Part shown: positions 1 through 7,375 of the stretch, one piece after another | Layout: every line of letters starts with the position of its first letter | Numbering within the stretch: position 1 is the stretch's first letter | Source of the DNA: Lutibacter sp. | GTDB lineage: Bacteria; Bacteroidota; Bacteroidia; Flavobacteriales; Flavobacteriaceae | Assembly: GCF_030692605.1 (NCBI RefSeq) | Contig: NZ_JAUYUD010000049.1 | Span: forward strand, 1 to 64,000 | Direction of reading: 5' to 3' | DNA: 64,000 nucleotides | Translations under genes and position numbers: made by a program | The notes under the pieces: generated by a model | The model's database searches: none | The model's input: the letters and a program-made list of their open reading frames with translations, nothing else | Told to the model about the DNA's origin: nothing

Positions 1-182
1 TTATAGAAGTATTTTATAAAGATAGCGTGAAAGTAAAAAGAATGAATGAACTAGGAATAACTGTGCTACGATTTAGTGATGAACAAGTATTGTCTGATAT
101 GGAAAATGTACTTCGAGCCCTTGAAGATTATGTAAATGAATTTGAAAAACACACCCCTAACCCCTCTCAAGAGGGGAGTTAA
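1..182 (+). CDS. DUF559-type endonuclease-like protein, C-terminal fragment
   Basis: The reading frame is open from position 3 and stops with TAA at 180-182; its 5' end lies before the window. The translation includes ELGITVLRFSDEQVLSDM followed by a helical tail, which resembles the C-terminus of DUF559 proteins, a family related to Vsr-like and restriction-like nucleases (established family knowledge; the catalytic part is outside the window). The last residues, HTPNPSQEGS, are encoded by a copy of the palindromic repeat that starts near 151, so the repeat supplies both the tail and the stop codon. The family assignment is moderate because only about 59 codons are visible. A biological role, for example in DNA repair or mobile-element biology, cannot be judged here. 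Confidence 0.65.
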   Translation, partial: IEVFYKDSVKVKRMNELGITVLRFSDEQVLSDMENVLRALEDYVNEFEKHTPNPSQEGS

Positions 183-401
183 TCATTGTTAAACCTAATG
201 GTGATCAATTGAAACGATTATAATTTGTCACTATAACATACAGATCGTTGTACTACGTTTCCAGTGGATATTGTTTTCATTCCCCTCTCAAGAGGGGAGT
301 TAATCATTGTTAAACCTAATGGTGATCAATTGAAACGATTATAATTTGTCACTATAACATACAGATTGTTGCACTACGTTTCCAGTGGATATTTTTTTAT
401 T
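161..401. repeat. Near-perfect tandem duplication, unit about 120 bp
   Basis: Two direct copies (161-281 and 282-401) each begin with CCCCTCTCAAGAGGGG and continue with the same roughly 100 bp that ends in TTTCCAGTGGATATT. They differ at only a few positions, such as AGATCGTTGTAC against AGATTGTTGCAC and a T-run near the end, so the duplication is probably recent. There is no credible coding frame inside. The first copy overlaps the stop codon of the upstream DUF559-like gene. Confidence 0.9.
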
Positions 402-570
402 CCCCTCTTGAGAGGGGTTAGGTGTGTGTCATTTTGATATTTATAGAAGCTTATAGCAACGAAGTAATCTGTCGCTTCAATTTATTCCCCTCTTGAGAGG
501 GGTTAGGGGTGTGTTGTTTTATTTAGAATTTATAGAAGCTTATAGCAACGAAGTAATCTGCCACTACAAG
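402..570 (+). repeat. Two units of an 84-bp composite palindromic repeat
   Basis: Each unit has a hairpin core CCCCTCTTGAGAGGGG (402-417 and 486-501), a TTAGGGGTGTGT-like extension, and a spacer containing TATAGAAGCTTATAGCAACG and AAGTAATCTG. The core is palindromic except for its two central bases, so it can form a seven-base-pair stem. The same composite unit recurs near 2365 and in part near 4015-4140. No protein frame spans it. It looks like a non-autonomous dispersed intergenic repeat. Confidence 0.85.
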
Positions 571-657
571 AATCAGATTGCCACAGTTTTTTTCAAAACT
601 TCGCAATGACAAATAAAATTAATGAGCCTGCACTGAGCGCAGTCGAAGTGTCATTCC
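568..657. repeat. REP-like element and CTGAGCG/CGAAG repeat
   Basis: Positions 571-610 carry CAGATTGCCAC followed by TTCGCAATGAC, the two ends of a REP-like element also seen at 2498-2572 and 42590-43036. Positions 631-650 read CACTGAGCGCAGTCGAAGTG, a second short repeat type with CACT/AGTG ends, a degenerate version of which is nested in another repeat near 4061-4086. From 660 to 758 I see only AT-rich sequence leading to the hipB control region. Confidence 0.7.
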
Positions 658-758
658 CAACTGAACTGGGCATCTTTTATCGATAATACTTGGCTGAAAA
701 TGTTTTCTTTCTAAGATTTATATTTTCTTATAATTCTTTTATAAATAATTACATAAAG

Positions 759-817
759 GTTAATATTTTAGCCAAAAAGACTTATATTTGTTCTTATAGT
801 TAATATAATAGCTAAAA
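759..817 (+). promoter_or_regulatory. hipBA promoter with two direct-repeat operators
   Basis: TATATTTG at 783-790 matches the Bacteroidota -7 consensus TAnnTTTG and lies 26 bases before the hipB ATG. It is flanked by two copies of a 19-base direct repeat, GTTAATATTTTAGCCAAAA at 759-777 and GTTAATATAATAGCTAAAA at 799-817, spaced exactly 40 bp apart. The second copy ends at the first base of the start codon. Repeated sites around the promoter are what is expected for autorepression by a HipB-type regulator; that binding is inference. Confidence 0.6.
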
Positions 818-1104
818 TGGGAAAATACAGTATTTCTAAATTACCTTCTGATGTGTTGAAAGAAATCTCACAAAAGCATCGAGTTTTAAGAAAAGAAGCT
901 GCCATGACTCAATCGGAATTGGCAGAACGATCAGGGGTTTCATTGGGTAGTATAAAGCGATTTGAAAGGTCCGGACAAATTTCATTGGAATCATTATTAA
1001 AATTAATACACCTATTAGGGAGGTTAGCTGATTTTGAATTGATTTTAAATGTTAGTAGCACTACAAATTCTATTGAAAAATTATTTAGTAACAAGACACG
1101 GTAA
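817..1104 (+). CDS. hipB: HipB-like antitoxin, XRE-family HTH regulator
   Basis: This 95-residue protein has one Cro/C1-type helix-turn-helix at about residues 22-65, with the recognisable core MTQSELAERSGVSLGSIKRF. Its stop codon is two bases before the ATG of the HipA-like gene, so the two are surely co-transcribed. In known HipBA pairs the small XRE protein binds operators in its own promoter and neutralises the HipA kinase by complex formation. The 19-base direct repeats flanking the promoter fit that role. Its size is typical of HipB. The alternative is a plain XRE regulator, but the partner makes the antitoxin call strong. Repeat-rich flanks on both sides suggest that the pair sits in a variable chromosomal site. 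Confidence 0.88.
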   Translation: MGKYSISKLPSDVLKEISQKHRVLRKEAAMTQSELAERSGVSLGSIKRFERSGQISLESLLKLIHLLGRLADFELILNVSSTTNSIEKLFSNKTR

Positions 1105-1106
1105 TT

Positions 1107-2336
1107 ATGATAGGTATAAAAAGATTAGAAGTATCTATAAGTTTAGACGGTAATGAGATTGAATTAGGGGAACTAGTACAAGATAAAAAAAAGATATATT
1201 TTAAATTCACCTCTAGTTTTATAGCTAAAGAATTAGAAATATCCCCATTTAAAATGAAGCTTTCCAATTCAATACTTTCAGCAGAAACAGCACCTTTTAA
1301 TGGTTTATTTGGTGTTTTTAATGATTCATTGCCAGATGGATGGGGACAATTGCTATTAGATAGAACTTTAATTTCAAGAGGAGTTGCACTTAGTCAAATA
1401 ACACCATTAGATAGGTTAGCTTATGTTGGTGCTAAAGGGATGGGAGCTTTAATTTACAAACCCTCAATTGTACCTGAATTTAAATATGTAAATGACATAG
1501 TACTGGATACGATAGCCACTAATATGAAAGAAGTTCTTGCTGGAACAAGTAGTGAGGTATTGGAAGAACTTTTTAATTTAGGAGGCTCATCAGGTGGTGC
1601 AAGACCAAAGATTTTTGTGGGTTATAACCCCCTAACAGATCATTTAATTCACGGTTCAGAAACGTTACCAGATGGTTTTGAACATTGGATTATTAAATTT
1701 CCAGCAGCCATAGATCCTATAGATATAGCTAATATAGAATATGCTTATTATAAAATGGCATTAGATGCTGGTATTGAAATGAACCCATGTAAACTTTTTA
1801 GTGGGAAATCGGGCAAACACTATTTTGGGACCAAACGATTTGATAGGGAAAAAGGCAAACGAATTCATGTGCATTCTGCGAGTGGATTGTTGCATGATAA
1901 TTTTAGATATAGCAATTTAGATTACGGACATTTAATGGATGCAGCTTTTAGACTCGAAAAACATACGAAGGCTTATGAGAAAATTTTGAGGCTGGCAATT
2001 TTTAATGTATATGCGCACAATAGAGATGACCATAGTAAAAATGTTGCATTTATCATGGATGCCGTTGGAAATTGGAAGTTTGCTCCAGCCTATGACTTAA
2101 CTTTTTCACACACTTCACACGGTATGCACAGCACTATGGTTGCAGGAGAAAGCAGCAATCCAGGCAAAAAACAATTACTGAAACTAGCGGATGAGTTTAG
2201 TGTAAAGAATTTTAATGTAATATTGGAAAGTGTTCAAAATGTGATTTTTGATTGGACAAAATATGCAAGTACTTATGGTGTTTTAAACGAAACTACGCGT
2301 TTAATTCAAAAGGTTATCAACCAAAAAAAATATTAA
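1107..2336 (+). CDS. hipA: HipA-like serine/threonine kinase toxin
   Basis: A 409-residue HipA-family protein. The N-terminal couple_hipA region (about 5-110) contains FNDSLPDGWGQLLLDR, and the HipA kinase region (about 155-330) contains the Gly/Ser-rich ejectable-loop-like stretch GGSSGGARPKIFV (159-171), the catalytic-type RDDHSKN (306-312) and APAYDL (326-331). By comparison with E. coli HipA, D307, N312 and D330 would be the catalytic and metal-binding residues, so the kinase looks intact. Characterised relatives phosphorylate glutamyl-tRNA synthetase or other aminoacyl-tRNA synthetases and cause growth arrest; the target here is unknown. The length is that of a full one-piece HipA, not the split HipS/HipT form. 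It is translationally close to hipB. Confidence 0.92.
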   Translation: MIGIKRLEVSISLDGNEIELGELVQDKKKIYFKFTSSFIAKELEISPFKMKLSNSILSAETAPFNGLFGVFNDSLPDGWGQLLLDRTLISRGVALSQITPLDRLAYVGAKGMGALIYKPSIVPEFKYVNDIVLDTIATNMKEVLAGTSSEVLEELFNLGGSSGGARPKIFVGYNPLTDHLIHGSETLPDGFEHWIIKFPAAIDPIDIANIEYAYYKMALDAGIEMNPCKLFSGKSGKHYFGTKRFDREKGKRIHVHSASGLLHDNFRYSNLDYGHLMDAAFRLEKHTKAYEKILRLAIFNVYAHNRDDHSKNVAFIMDAVGNWKFAPAYDLTFSHTSHGMHSTMVAGESSNPGKKQLLKLADEFSVKNFNVILESVQNVIFDWTKYASTYGVLNETTRLIQKVINQKKY

Positions 2337-2362
2337 AGAAGCAGATTACTTCCATAGTAAAG

Positions 2363-2480
2363 TATTCCCTCTTGAGAGGGGTTAGGGGTGTGTCATTTTG
2401 ATATTTATAGAAGCTTATAGCAACAAAGTAATCTGCCAATTCAATTTATTCCCCTCTTGAGAGGGGTTAGGGGTGTGTAA
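2363..2480 (+). repeat. Palindromic composite repeat, one unit plus an extra core
   Basis: Cores at about 2366-2380 (CCCTCTTGAGAGGGG) and 2450-2465 are each followed by TTAGGGGTGTGT. The spacer between them carries TATAGAAGCTTATAGCAAC and AAGTAATCTGCC, the same 84-base composite found at 402-570. This is the region directly after hipA, and no gene is present. Confidence 0.85.
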
Positions 2481-2497
2481 AACTGAAATCTAAGAAC

Positions 2498-2622
2498 CGT
2501 TATTGCAAATGTAATGAAGCAATCTGCATATTGTCATGAGATTGCTTCAATCGTACCTCTTTCGCAATGACGAAAAAAAAATAAGGGACATATTGCCATA
2601 CCGAATCAAGTTCGGCAATGAC
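2498..2622. repeat. REP-like inverted pair and extra stem-loop
   Basis: TTATTGCAAATGTAATGAAG with AATCTG (2498-2526) is followed by the opposite orientation, GAGATTGCTTC through TTTCGCAATGACG (about 2539-2572). Together they form an imperfect inverted pair able to fold into a long hairpin. A third smaller stem follows (ATTGCC at 2592 and GGCAATG at 2614). The half-elements match those at 571-610 and in the 122-bp tandem repeat at 42.6-43.0 kb. Confidence 0.7.
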
Positions 2623-2644
2623 GAAAAAATAAAAAAAGTTATAA

Positions 2645-2671
2645 TTGTATTTATAATAATTACTATATTTG
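2645..2671 (+). promoter_or_regulatory. Putative promoter of the AAA/DUF4143 gene
   Basis: TATATTTG at 2664-2671 matches the TAnnTTTG -7 element, with a TTG at 2645-2647 as a possible -33 element 16 bases upstream. The -7 element ends 28 bases before the ATG. It is the same octamer as in the hipBA promoter, followed here too by GCTAAAA. Confidence 0.5.
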
Positions 2672-2699
2672 CTAAAAGTTATAAACGTATCTGTAATAA

Positions 2700-3911
2700 A
2701 TGATATTCAAATTACCAAAAGATTTACAAAAAAGAACCCACTATATAGATCGGGTAGCACCTTTTATGGGTAAAAATATCATTAAGGTATTTACTGGCCA
2801 GCGCAGGGTTGGAAAGAGCTATTTGCTTTTTCAGTTGATGGCACTTTTGCGGGAACAGGATAAAAACGTTGCGATACTGTACATAAATAAAGAAGATTTG
2901 GATTTTTCTTTTATACAAACAGCAACCGATTTACAGGAGTATGTGTTGGCAAATAAATCAAAAAGCAGCAAAACCTATGTTTTTATAGATGAGATTCAGG
3001 ATATTCTTCAATTTGAAGCCGCCTTGCGGTCGTTATTGTTGTATGAAGATCTTGATTTGTATTGTACGGGCAGCAATGCAAACCTGTTATCGGGTGATAT
3101 TGCAGGCTATTTAAGCGGCAGGTATATTGAAATTGTGGTGTATAGCCTTTCCTATAACGAGTTTTTAGATTTTCATGCGCTAACCGACAGTTCCTCCAGT
3201 TTAGACAAATACCTTAAATACGGCGGACTTCCTTATTTAAAACATTTGCCCTTAGAAGATGCCATCGTTTTCGAATATTTAAAAAATATATACAGCACCA
3301 TTGTGTACCGTGACATTATCAATAGATATTCTGTGCGCAATGTGCCTTTTTTAGAGAAATTGGTGTTATTTTTGGCAGGGAATATAGGAAGCATTTTTTC
3401 CGCGAAAAAAATAAGTGATTTTTTAAAATCGCAACGTATTAATATGGCACCCAATCAGGTTCAAACCTATATACAACACTTGGTAAATGCTTTTTTAGTG
3501 CATAAAGTGGCGCGATATGATCTTATTGGGAAACGCGTTTTTGAAATTGGCGAAAAATATTATTTTGAAAATCTGGGCATCCGCCACGGGCTTTTAGGTT
3601 ATCGTTTGGAAGACAGAGGCAAAATTATGGAAAATGCAGTATACAATCATTTGCTGTTTAAAGGTTTTAAAGTACAGGTAGGGATGATGGGTGCAACAGA
3701 AATTGATTTTATTGGAGAAAAGGATGGCGAAAAACAATACATACAGGTGGCTTTAACCATCAACGAACCAAAAACAATGGAACGGGAGTTTGGCAATTTG
3801 AAAAATATTTCCGATAATTATCCCAAAACGGTTATTACGATGGATGCCTTTACGGGAAATACTTATGAAGGAATTGCCACCCTGGATTTGCGCAGTTTTT
3901 TAATGTCGTAA
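2700..3911 (+). CDS. AAA family ATPase with DUF4143 domain
   Basis: A 403-residue protein of the AAA_14/DUF4143 type. The N-terminal P-loop ATPase has Walker A GQRRVGKS (33-40) and Walker B TYVFIDEIQ (92-100), and a sensor-like YCTGSNANLLSG follows near residue 120. The C-terminal half is the DUF4143 region, ending in a restriction-endonuclease-like segment with EIDFIGEKDGEKQYIQV, which has the E-x-D ... Q-x-K-like spacing often seen in this family. These proteins are very common in Bacteroidota accessory regions, but their function is unsettled. The gene is monocistronic, flanked by palindromic repeats on both sides and richer in GC than the polysaccharide genes. I cannot link it to the HipBA pair beyond proximity. 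Confidence 0.85.
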   Translation: MIFKLPKDLQKRTHYIDRVAPFMGKNIIKVFTGQRRVGKSYLLFQLMALLREQDKNVAILYINKEDLDFSFIQTATDLQEYVLANKSKSSKTYVFIDEIQDILQFEAALRSLLLYEDLDLYCTGSNANLLSGDIAGYLSGRYIEIVVYSLSYNEFLDFHALTDSSSSLDKYLKYGGLPYLKHLPLEDAIVFEYLKNIYSTIVYRDIINRYSVRNVPFLEKLVLFLAGNIGSIFSAKKISDFLKSQRINMAPNQVQTYIQHLVNAFLVHKVARYDLIGKRVFEIGEKYYFENLGIRHGLLGYRLEDRGKIMENAVYNHLLFKGFKVQVGMMGATEIDFIGEKDGEKQYIQVALTINEPKTMEREFGNLKNISDNYPKTVITMDAFTGNTYEGIATLDLRSFLMS

Positions 3912-3922
3912 AATTTTTAAAT

Positions 3923-3969
3923 AGGCATTAGGCAAAAGCCAAAAGGCAATAGAAATTGGGCAAAAGGTT
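3923..3969 (+). repeat. Degenerate short-period GGCAAAA/GGCAATAG repeat
   Basis: The sequence runs GGCATTAGGCAAAAGCCAAA then AGGCAATAG and GGGCAAAAGG. It is an imperfect low-complexity repeat of 7-8 bases just after the AAA ATPase stop codon, of the kind also seen after other genes in this window (48.6 kb, 58.6 kb). Confidence 0.55.
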
Positions 3970-4014
3970 AGTATTTTATGTAAATAGTGTAAAAAATACG
4001 TTGTTGCGAGAAGG

Positions 4015-4241
4015 CGCTAGCAACAAAGTAATCCGCCACTTCAATTTATTCCCCTCTTGAGACCTGTGCTGAGCGGAGGCGAAGTAGGGGTTAGGGGTGT
4101 GTCATTTTGATATTTATAGATACTTATAGCAAATAAGCTACCACTTATTCCAACAATCAGCCTGCTTCATTTCACTGCGTTTCTACCCAATTATTTAAAA
4201 GAGTTTTTAATTCCCCTCTTGAGAGGGGTTAGGGGTGTGTT
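4015..4241 (+). repeat. Two palindromic repeats, one interrupted by a nested element
   Basis: The copy at 4050-4101 has the left half of the palindrome (CCCCTCTTGAGA), then a 24-base segment containing GTGCTGAGCGGAGGCGAAGT, then the right half (GGGGTTAGGGGTGTGT). The insert resembles the CTGAGCG/CGAAG repeat at 631-650. It is preceded by the usual spacer (AGCAACAAAGTAATCCGCC) and followed by TTTATAGATACTTATAGCAA. A second, uninterrupted copy is at 4211-4241. Confidence 0.85.
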
Positions 4242-4706
4242 CTTTTAAGTAAGTAATTTCATTACACATCACTTCCCAAATATAAACTTAACTATAATTC
4301 ATTACCAAATAAAACTACGTAAAGTAGAAATTAAGAGCTCCTTAAAATTAGCTCAAGTCTTTTTAAAAAAAGCTTTTGTTGTTTTTGTTTAAAGCTTTTG
4401 ATATTTTATGAATGGTACTGTATGCTTATAAAATGGACAACTTAAAGTTGCTAAAATTTTTATGATAATTTAGTTATTAACAATGCGTTTTTCATCAAAT
4501 TACAACAAGCTGCTGTAGCTTTAATGAATATCAAATTTTTGTTATAGTCATTTTATACTTTTTGATAGTCAAATTAATGATAGTAAGTTGTTTAAGATTT
4601 TGATTGTTAATAAATGTTTTTTTTATAACATGCAATTTAGCGTAAATTTGACCTAATGTTTTACGTATAAAACAGGAATTTTTTTTTAATTAAATTTTAA
4701 CAATTA
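4242..4706 (+). other. AT-rich non-coding leader upstream of the HU-like gene
   Basis: About 460 bases with no credible coding frame on either strand. It contains runs of T and A, a plausible -7 element at 4643-4650 and otherwise no repeat of the families found further upstream. A long leader or an unrecognised small RNA cannot be excluded, but nothing positive supports one. Confidence 0.4.
4643..4650 (+). promoter_or_regulatory. Putative -7 element of the HU-like gene
   Basis: TAAATTTG fits the Bacteroidota TAnnTTTG consensus and lies 56 bases upstream of the HU-like ATG, leaving a short AT-rich 5' leader. No convincing -33 TTG is at the expected distance. Confidence 0.45.
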
Positions 4707-5102
4707 ATGGCAGTAAAAATCAAAACTGTTCAAAAAAGAAATCCGAGAGACATGAACGCTCCGGTAAAATTCTATGCTCAAGCAGTAGCCGATGGCAGTG
4801 TAGATTTAAATGATTTGGCTGAAATTATTGCGACACAGTGTACTGTTAGCAAAGCAGACTGTTACGCGGTGTTAATTGCTTTAGAAGGCAATATCATTCG
4901 CGAATTAAAAAAAGGACGAATTATTCGTTTGGGAGAACTTGGGAATTTCCAAGTAAGTATACGCTCAGAAGGGAGTGTAAATGTAGAGGAAGTTAGTGCC
5001 ACTTCTGTTAAAAAAGCACGCATTAATTTTAGACCGGGATTTAGCTTACGCAGTATGCTAAAAACATTGGTGTACAAAAAAGCCCAAGATCAGGCCGCTT
5101 AA
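4707..5102 (+). CDS. HU-related (histone-like) DNA-binding protein
   Basis: A 131-residue protein of the longer bacteroidetal HU-like family (TIGR01201 type), not canonical 90-residue HU. The HU fold is recognisable from DLNDLAEIIATQCTVSKADC through GRIIRLGELGNFQVSIRSEG (about 34-93), followed by KKARINFRPG (102-111), which would be the end of the DNA-gripping arm. The N-terminus starts with a basic strand (MAVKIKTVQKRNPRD), as is usual in this family. It has its own promoter and is closed by a strong hairpin terminator, so it is transcribed separately from the polysaccharide locus that begins 250 bases downstream. A nucleoid role is likely; a role in regulating the adjacent locus is only a possibility. 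Confidence 0.87.
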   Translation: MAVKIKTVQKRNPRDMNAPVKFYAQAVADGSVDLNDLAEIIATQCTVSKADCYAVLIALEGNIIRELKKGRIIRLGELGNFQVSIRSEGSVNVEEVSATSVKKARINFRPGFSLRSMLKTLVYKKAQDQAA

Positions 5103-5130
5103 AAGCTGATTCTCAGGCAAATTTGGTTTA

Positions 5131-5167
5131 AAACTCTGAGTGCGAAAGCACTTAGAGTTTTTTGTTT
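5131..5167 (+). terminator. Intrinsic terminator after the HU-like gene
   Basis: A 13-base stem (AAACTCTGAGTGC, 5131-5143, with GCACTTAGAGTTT, 5148-5160; one mismatch) is closed by a GAAA tetraloop and followed by TTTGTTTT. It lies 28 bases after the stop codon and separates this gene from the polysaccharide locus. Confidence 0.88.
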
Positions 5168-5253
5168 TATAGAAACAAATGTACATAATTTTTGGATAAG
5201 ATTTATTTTTTAAATGACAATAACACATAACAATTAAAAAACAATCGAATCTA

Positions 5254-5284
5254 TTTGAACTTCCTTTGCAAAATCATATATTTA
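5254..5284 (+). promoter_or_regulatory. Putative main promoter of the polysaccharide locus
   Basis: TTTG (5254-5257), 19 bases, then TATATTTA (5277-5284) closely fits the Bacteroidota -33/-7 arrangement, with one mismatch to TAnnTTTG in the final base. It lies 69 bases before the wzm ATG. Nothing resembling an ops/JUMPstart element was seen. Confidence 0.45.
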
Positions 5285-5353
5285 CCATTAGTTAAAAAAA
5301 ATGGTGATAAAATATAATCAAACTCCATACATTGCTGATTATAAGCCCTACCT

Positions 5354-6223
5354 ATGAATAAGACAATCAAACATAAAGATGAATGGTTATTTGAAATAAC
5401 TCCAAAAAATAAATTGTTAAGTTTTAACTTTAAAGAAGTTTGGCAGTACCGAGATTTATTAATGCTGTTTGTAAAAAGAAATGTGATTACGGTTTACAAA
5501 CAAACCATTCTAGGCCCTTTATGGTATTTAATACAACCCATATTTACAGCGCTTACATTTACCCTGATATTTAATAAAGTAGCTAATATAGATACAGGAA
5601 GTGTACCACCATTTTTATTTAATTTAGCAGGAATAACCACTTGGAATTATTTTAAAAACTGTTTGCAGTCAACTTCAGATACATTTGCAGGAAATGCGGG
5701 AATTTTTAGCAAAGTGTATTTCCCGAGGATGATAATGCCCCTATCATCAGTAATTACCAACTTAATTCAATTTGGGATACAACTCACTATATTCATAAGT
5801 TTTTATGGTTACTACTATGCAAATGGAGCTGCTATAAGCCTTAATAGATATACTTTATTATTTCCAATTTTAATCCTTTTAATGGGGTTGATGGGTTTAG
5901 GCTTAGGAATGCTAATTTCATCGATGGTGACAAAATATCGAGATTTAAAATACTTGCTCAATTTTGGCGTGCAATTGTTAATGTACATCTCGGCAGTTAT
6001 GTATCCGCTAGCATTAATGCGTGAAAAACTACCTAAATTTGCGTGGTTGGTAGAATACAATCCGATGGCGTACGTGATAGAATCTGCACGCTATATGTTG
6101 TTAAGTGATGGCTCATTTTCAATAAATGGACTTTTATATACTGTGATAGTTACAATTATTGTGCTATTTTTCGGAATCATTATTTTTAATAAAACGGAGA
6201 AGAATTTTATTGATACGGTTTAA
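5354..6223 (+). CDS. wzm: Polysaccharide ABC exporter permease Wzm
   Basis: A 289-residue ABC-2-type membrane protein. After a soluble amphipathic N-terminus it has about six hydrophobic segments (roughly 49-75, 85-105, 135-155, 168-192, 200-222 and 260-279). The early stretch KRNVITVYKQTILGPLWYLI is characteristic of the O-antigen/teichoic-acid exporter permeases. With the Wzt ATPase encoded three genes later, it would move the finished lipid-linked glycan across the inner membrane. It is the first gene of the locus. A short 33-base gap leads to gmd, and the order wzm-gmd-fcl-wzt places fucose synthesis between the two exporter halves. I am confident of the family; the substrate is unknown. 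Confidence 0.92.
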   Translation: MNKTIKHKDEWLFEITPKNKLLSFNFKEVWQYRDLLMLFVKRNVITVYKQTILGPLWYLIQPIFTALTFTLIFNKVANIDTGSVPPFLFNLAGITTWNYFKNCLQSTSDTFAGNAGIFSKVYFPRMIMPLSSVITNLIQFGIQLTIFISFYGYYYANGAAISLNRYTLLFPILILLMGLMGLGLGMLISSMVTKYRDLKYLLNFGVQLLMYISAVMYPLALMREKLPKFAWLVEYNPMAYVIESARYMLLSDGSFSINGLLYTVIVTIIVLFFGIIIFNKTEKNFIDTV

Positions 6224-6256
6224 GAAGTAATAAGTTGTAAATTGGGATTTTAAATT

Positions 6257-7369
6257 ATGAAAAAAGCATTAATTACTGGAATTACAGGACAAGACGGAGC
6301 TTATTTAGCTGATTTTTTGCTTAAAAAAGGCTATGAAGTACATGGCATAAAAAGGCGGAGTTCTCAATTTAATACCGAACGTGTTGACCATTTATATAAA
6401 GATCCTCATGAAAAAAATGTCAAATTTAAATTGCATTATGGTGATTTAACAGATGCACTAAACTTAACGCGGATTATTCAAGAAATACAACCTGATGAAA
6501 TTTATAATTTGGGCGCCATGTCTCATGTAAAAGTAAGTTTTGATACTCCAGAATATACTGCCAATGTTGATGGATTAGGGACGCTACGACTATTAGAATC
6601 AATTCGCTTATTAGGTCTTACAAAAAAAACAAAAATATATCAGGCATCTACTTCTGAATTATATGGACAAGCAAAGGAATTCCCTCAAAATGAAGAAACA
6701 CCTTTTTATCCACGTTCTCCATATGCTATTGCAAAGTTGTATGCTTACTGGATTATTGTTAATTACCGTGAGGCTTATAACATGTTTGCATGTAATGGTA
6801 TTCTATTTAATCATGAATCTCCTTTACGAGGCGAAACCTTCGTTACACGTAAAATTACACGTGCTGTAAGCCGAATTGCTTTAGGGCTGCAAGATACTGT
6901 CTATTTAGGAAACTTAAATGCAAAAAGGGATTGGGGACATGCCAAAGATTATGTGGAAGCTATGTGGCTTATGTTACAACAAGAGCAACCAGAGGATTTT
7001 GTGATAGCAACAGGAGTAACAACATCGGTACGTGACTTTGTAAAGCTTGCGTTTAATGAAGTAGGAATTGAACTCACTTTTGAAGGAAAAGAGAAGCACG
7101 AAATAGGAATAGTTACCAAGTGTACTAATAAAAATTATCAATTAGCTATTGGTAAAGAAGTGGTTAAAATAGATCCAATGTATTTTCGTCCAACAGAGGT
7201 TGATTTATTAATTGGTGATGCTACAAAATGTAGGCAAAAATTAAATTGGGAGCCAAAATATACATTGCAAGGATTGGTTCACGAAATGATGGAATATGAT
7301 ATTAATCTCTTTAAAAAAGAAGCGTTTTTAAAAAATGGAGGTTTTGAAACTTTAAATATGTTTGAATAA
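6257..7369 (+). CDS. gmd: GDP-mannose 4,6-dehydratase
   Basis: A 370-residue extended short-chain dehydrogenase. It has an NADP-binding motif [10 protein letters not shown] (8-17, GxxGxxG), a catalytic triad T132 (ASTSELYG), Y156 and K160 (YAIAK), and typical Gmd sequences such as [18 protein letters not shown] and [17 protein letters not shown]. It converts GDP-D-mannose to GDP-4-keto-6-deoxy-D-mannose, the first step to GDP-L-fucose, and the next gene encodes the second enzyme. The length agrees with the family. No mannose-1-phosphate guanylyltransferase gene is in the window, so GDP-mannose must come from a gene elsewhere. Confidence 0.96.
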   Translation: MKKALITGITGQDGAYLADFLLKKGYEVHGIKRRSSQFNTERVDHLYKDPHEKNVKFKLHYGDLTDALNLTRIIQEIQPDEIYNLGAMSHVKVSFDTPEYTANVDGLGTLRLLESIRLLGLTKKTKIYQASTSELYGQAKEFPQNEETPFYPRSPYAIAKLYAYWIIVNYREAYNMFACNGILFNHESPLRGETFVTRKITRAVSRIALGLQDTVYLGNLNAKRDWGHAKDYVEAMWLMLQQEQPEDFVIATGVTTSVRDFVKLAFNEVGIELTFEGKEKHEIGIVTKCTNKNYQLAIGKEVVKIDPMYFRPTEVDLLIGDATKCRQKLNWEPKYTLQGLVHEMMEYDINLFKKEAFLKNGGFETLNMFE

Positions 7370-7375
7370 TACTAA

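Noticed and set aside
151-700. Repeats near the left end considered as a CRISPR array
   Set aside because: The units are palindromic, have the same sequence between copies rather than unique spacers, vary in spacing and orientation, and have no cas genes nearby.
2363-2480. Palindromic repeats as transcription terminators of hipA
   Set aside because: The stem is followed by a G-rich sequence rather than a T-run, so an intrinsic terminator is not supported.
817-3911. Joining hipBA and the AAA/DUF4143 gene into one defence system
   Set aside because: They have separate promoters and are separated by repeats; nothing in the sequence links their functions.
4242-4706. A small RNA or small protein in the leader before the HU-like gene
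   Set aside because: No conserved structure, terminator, or coding frame with a plausible composition was seen.
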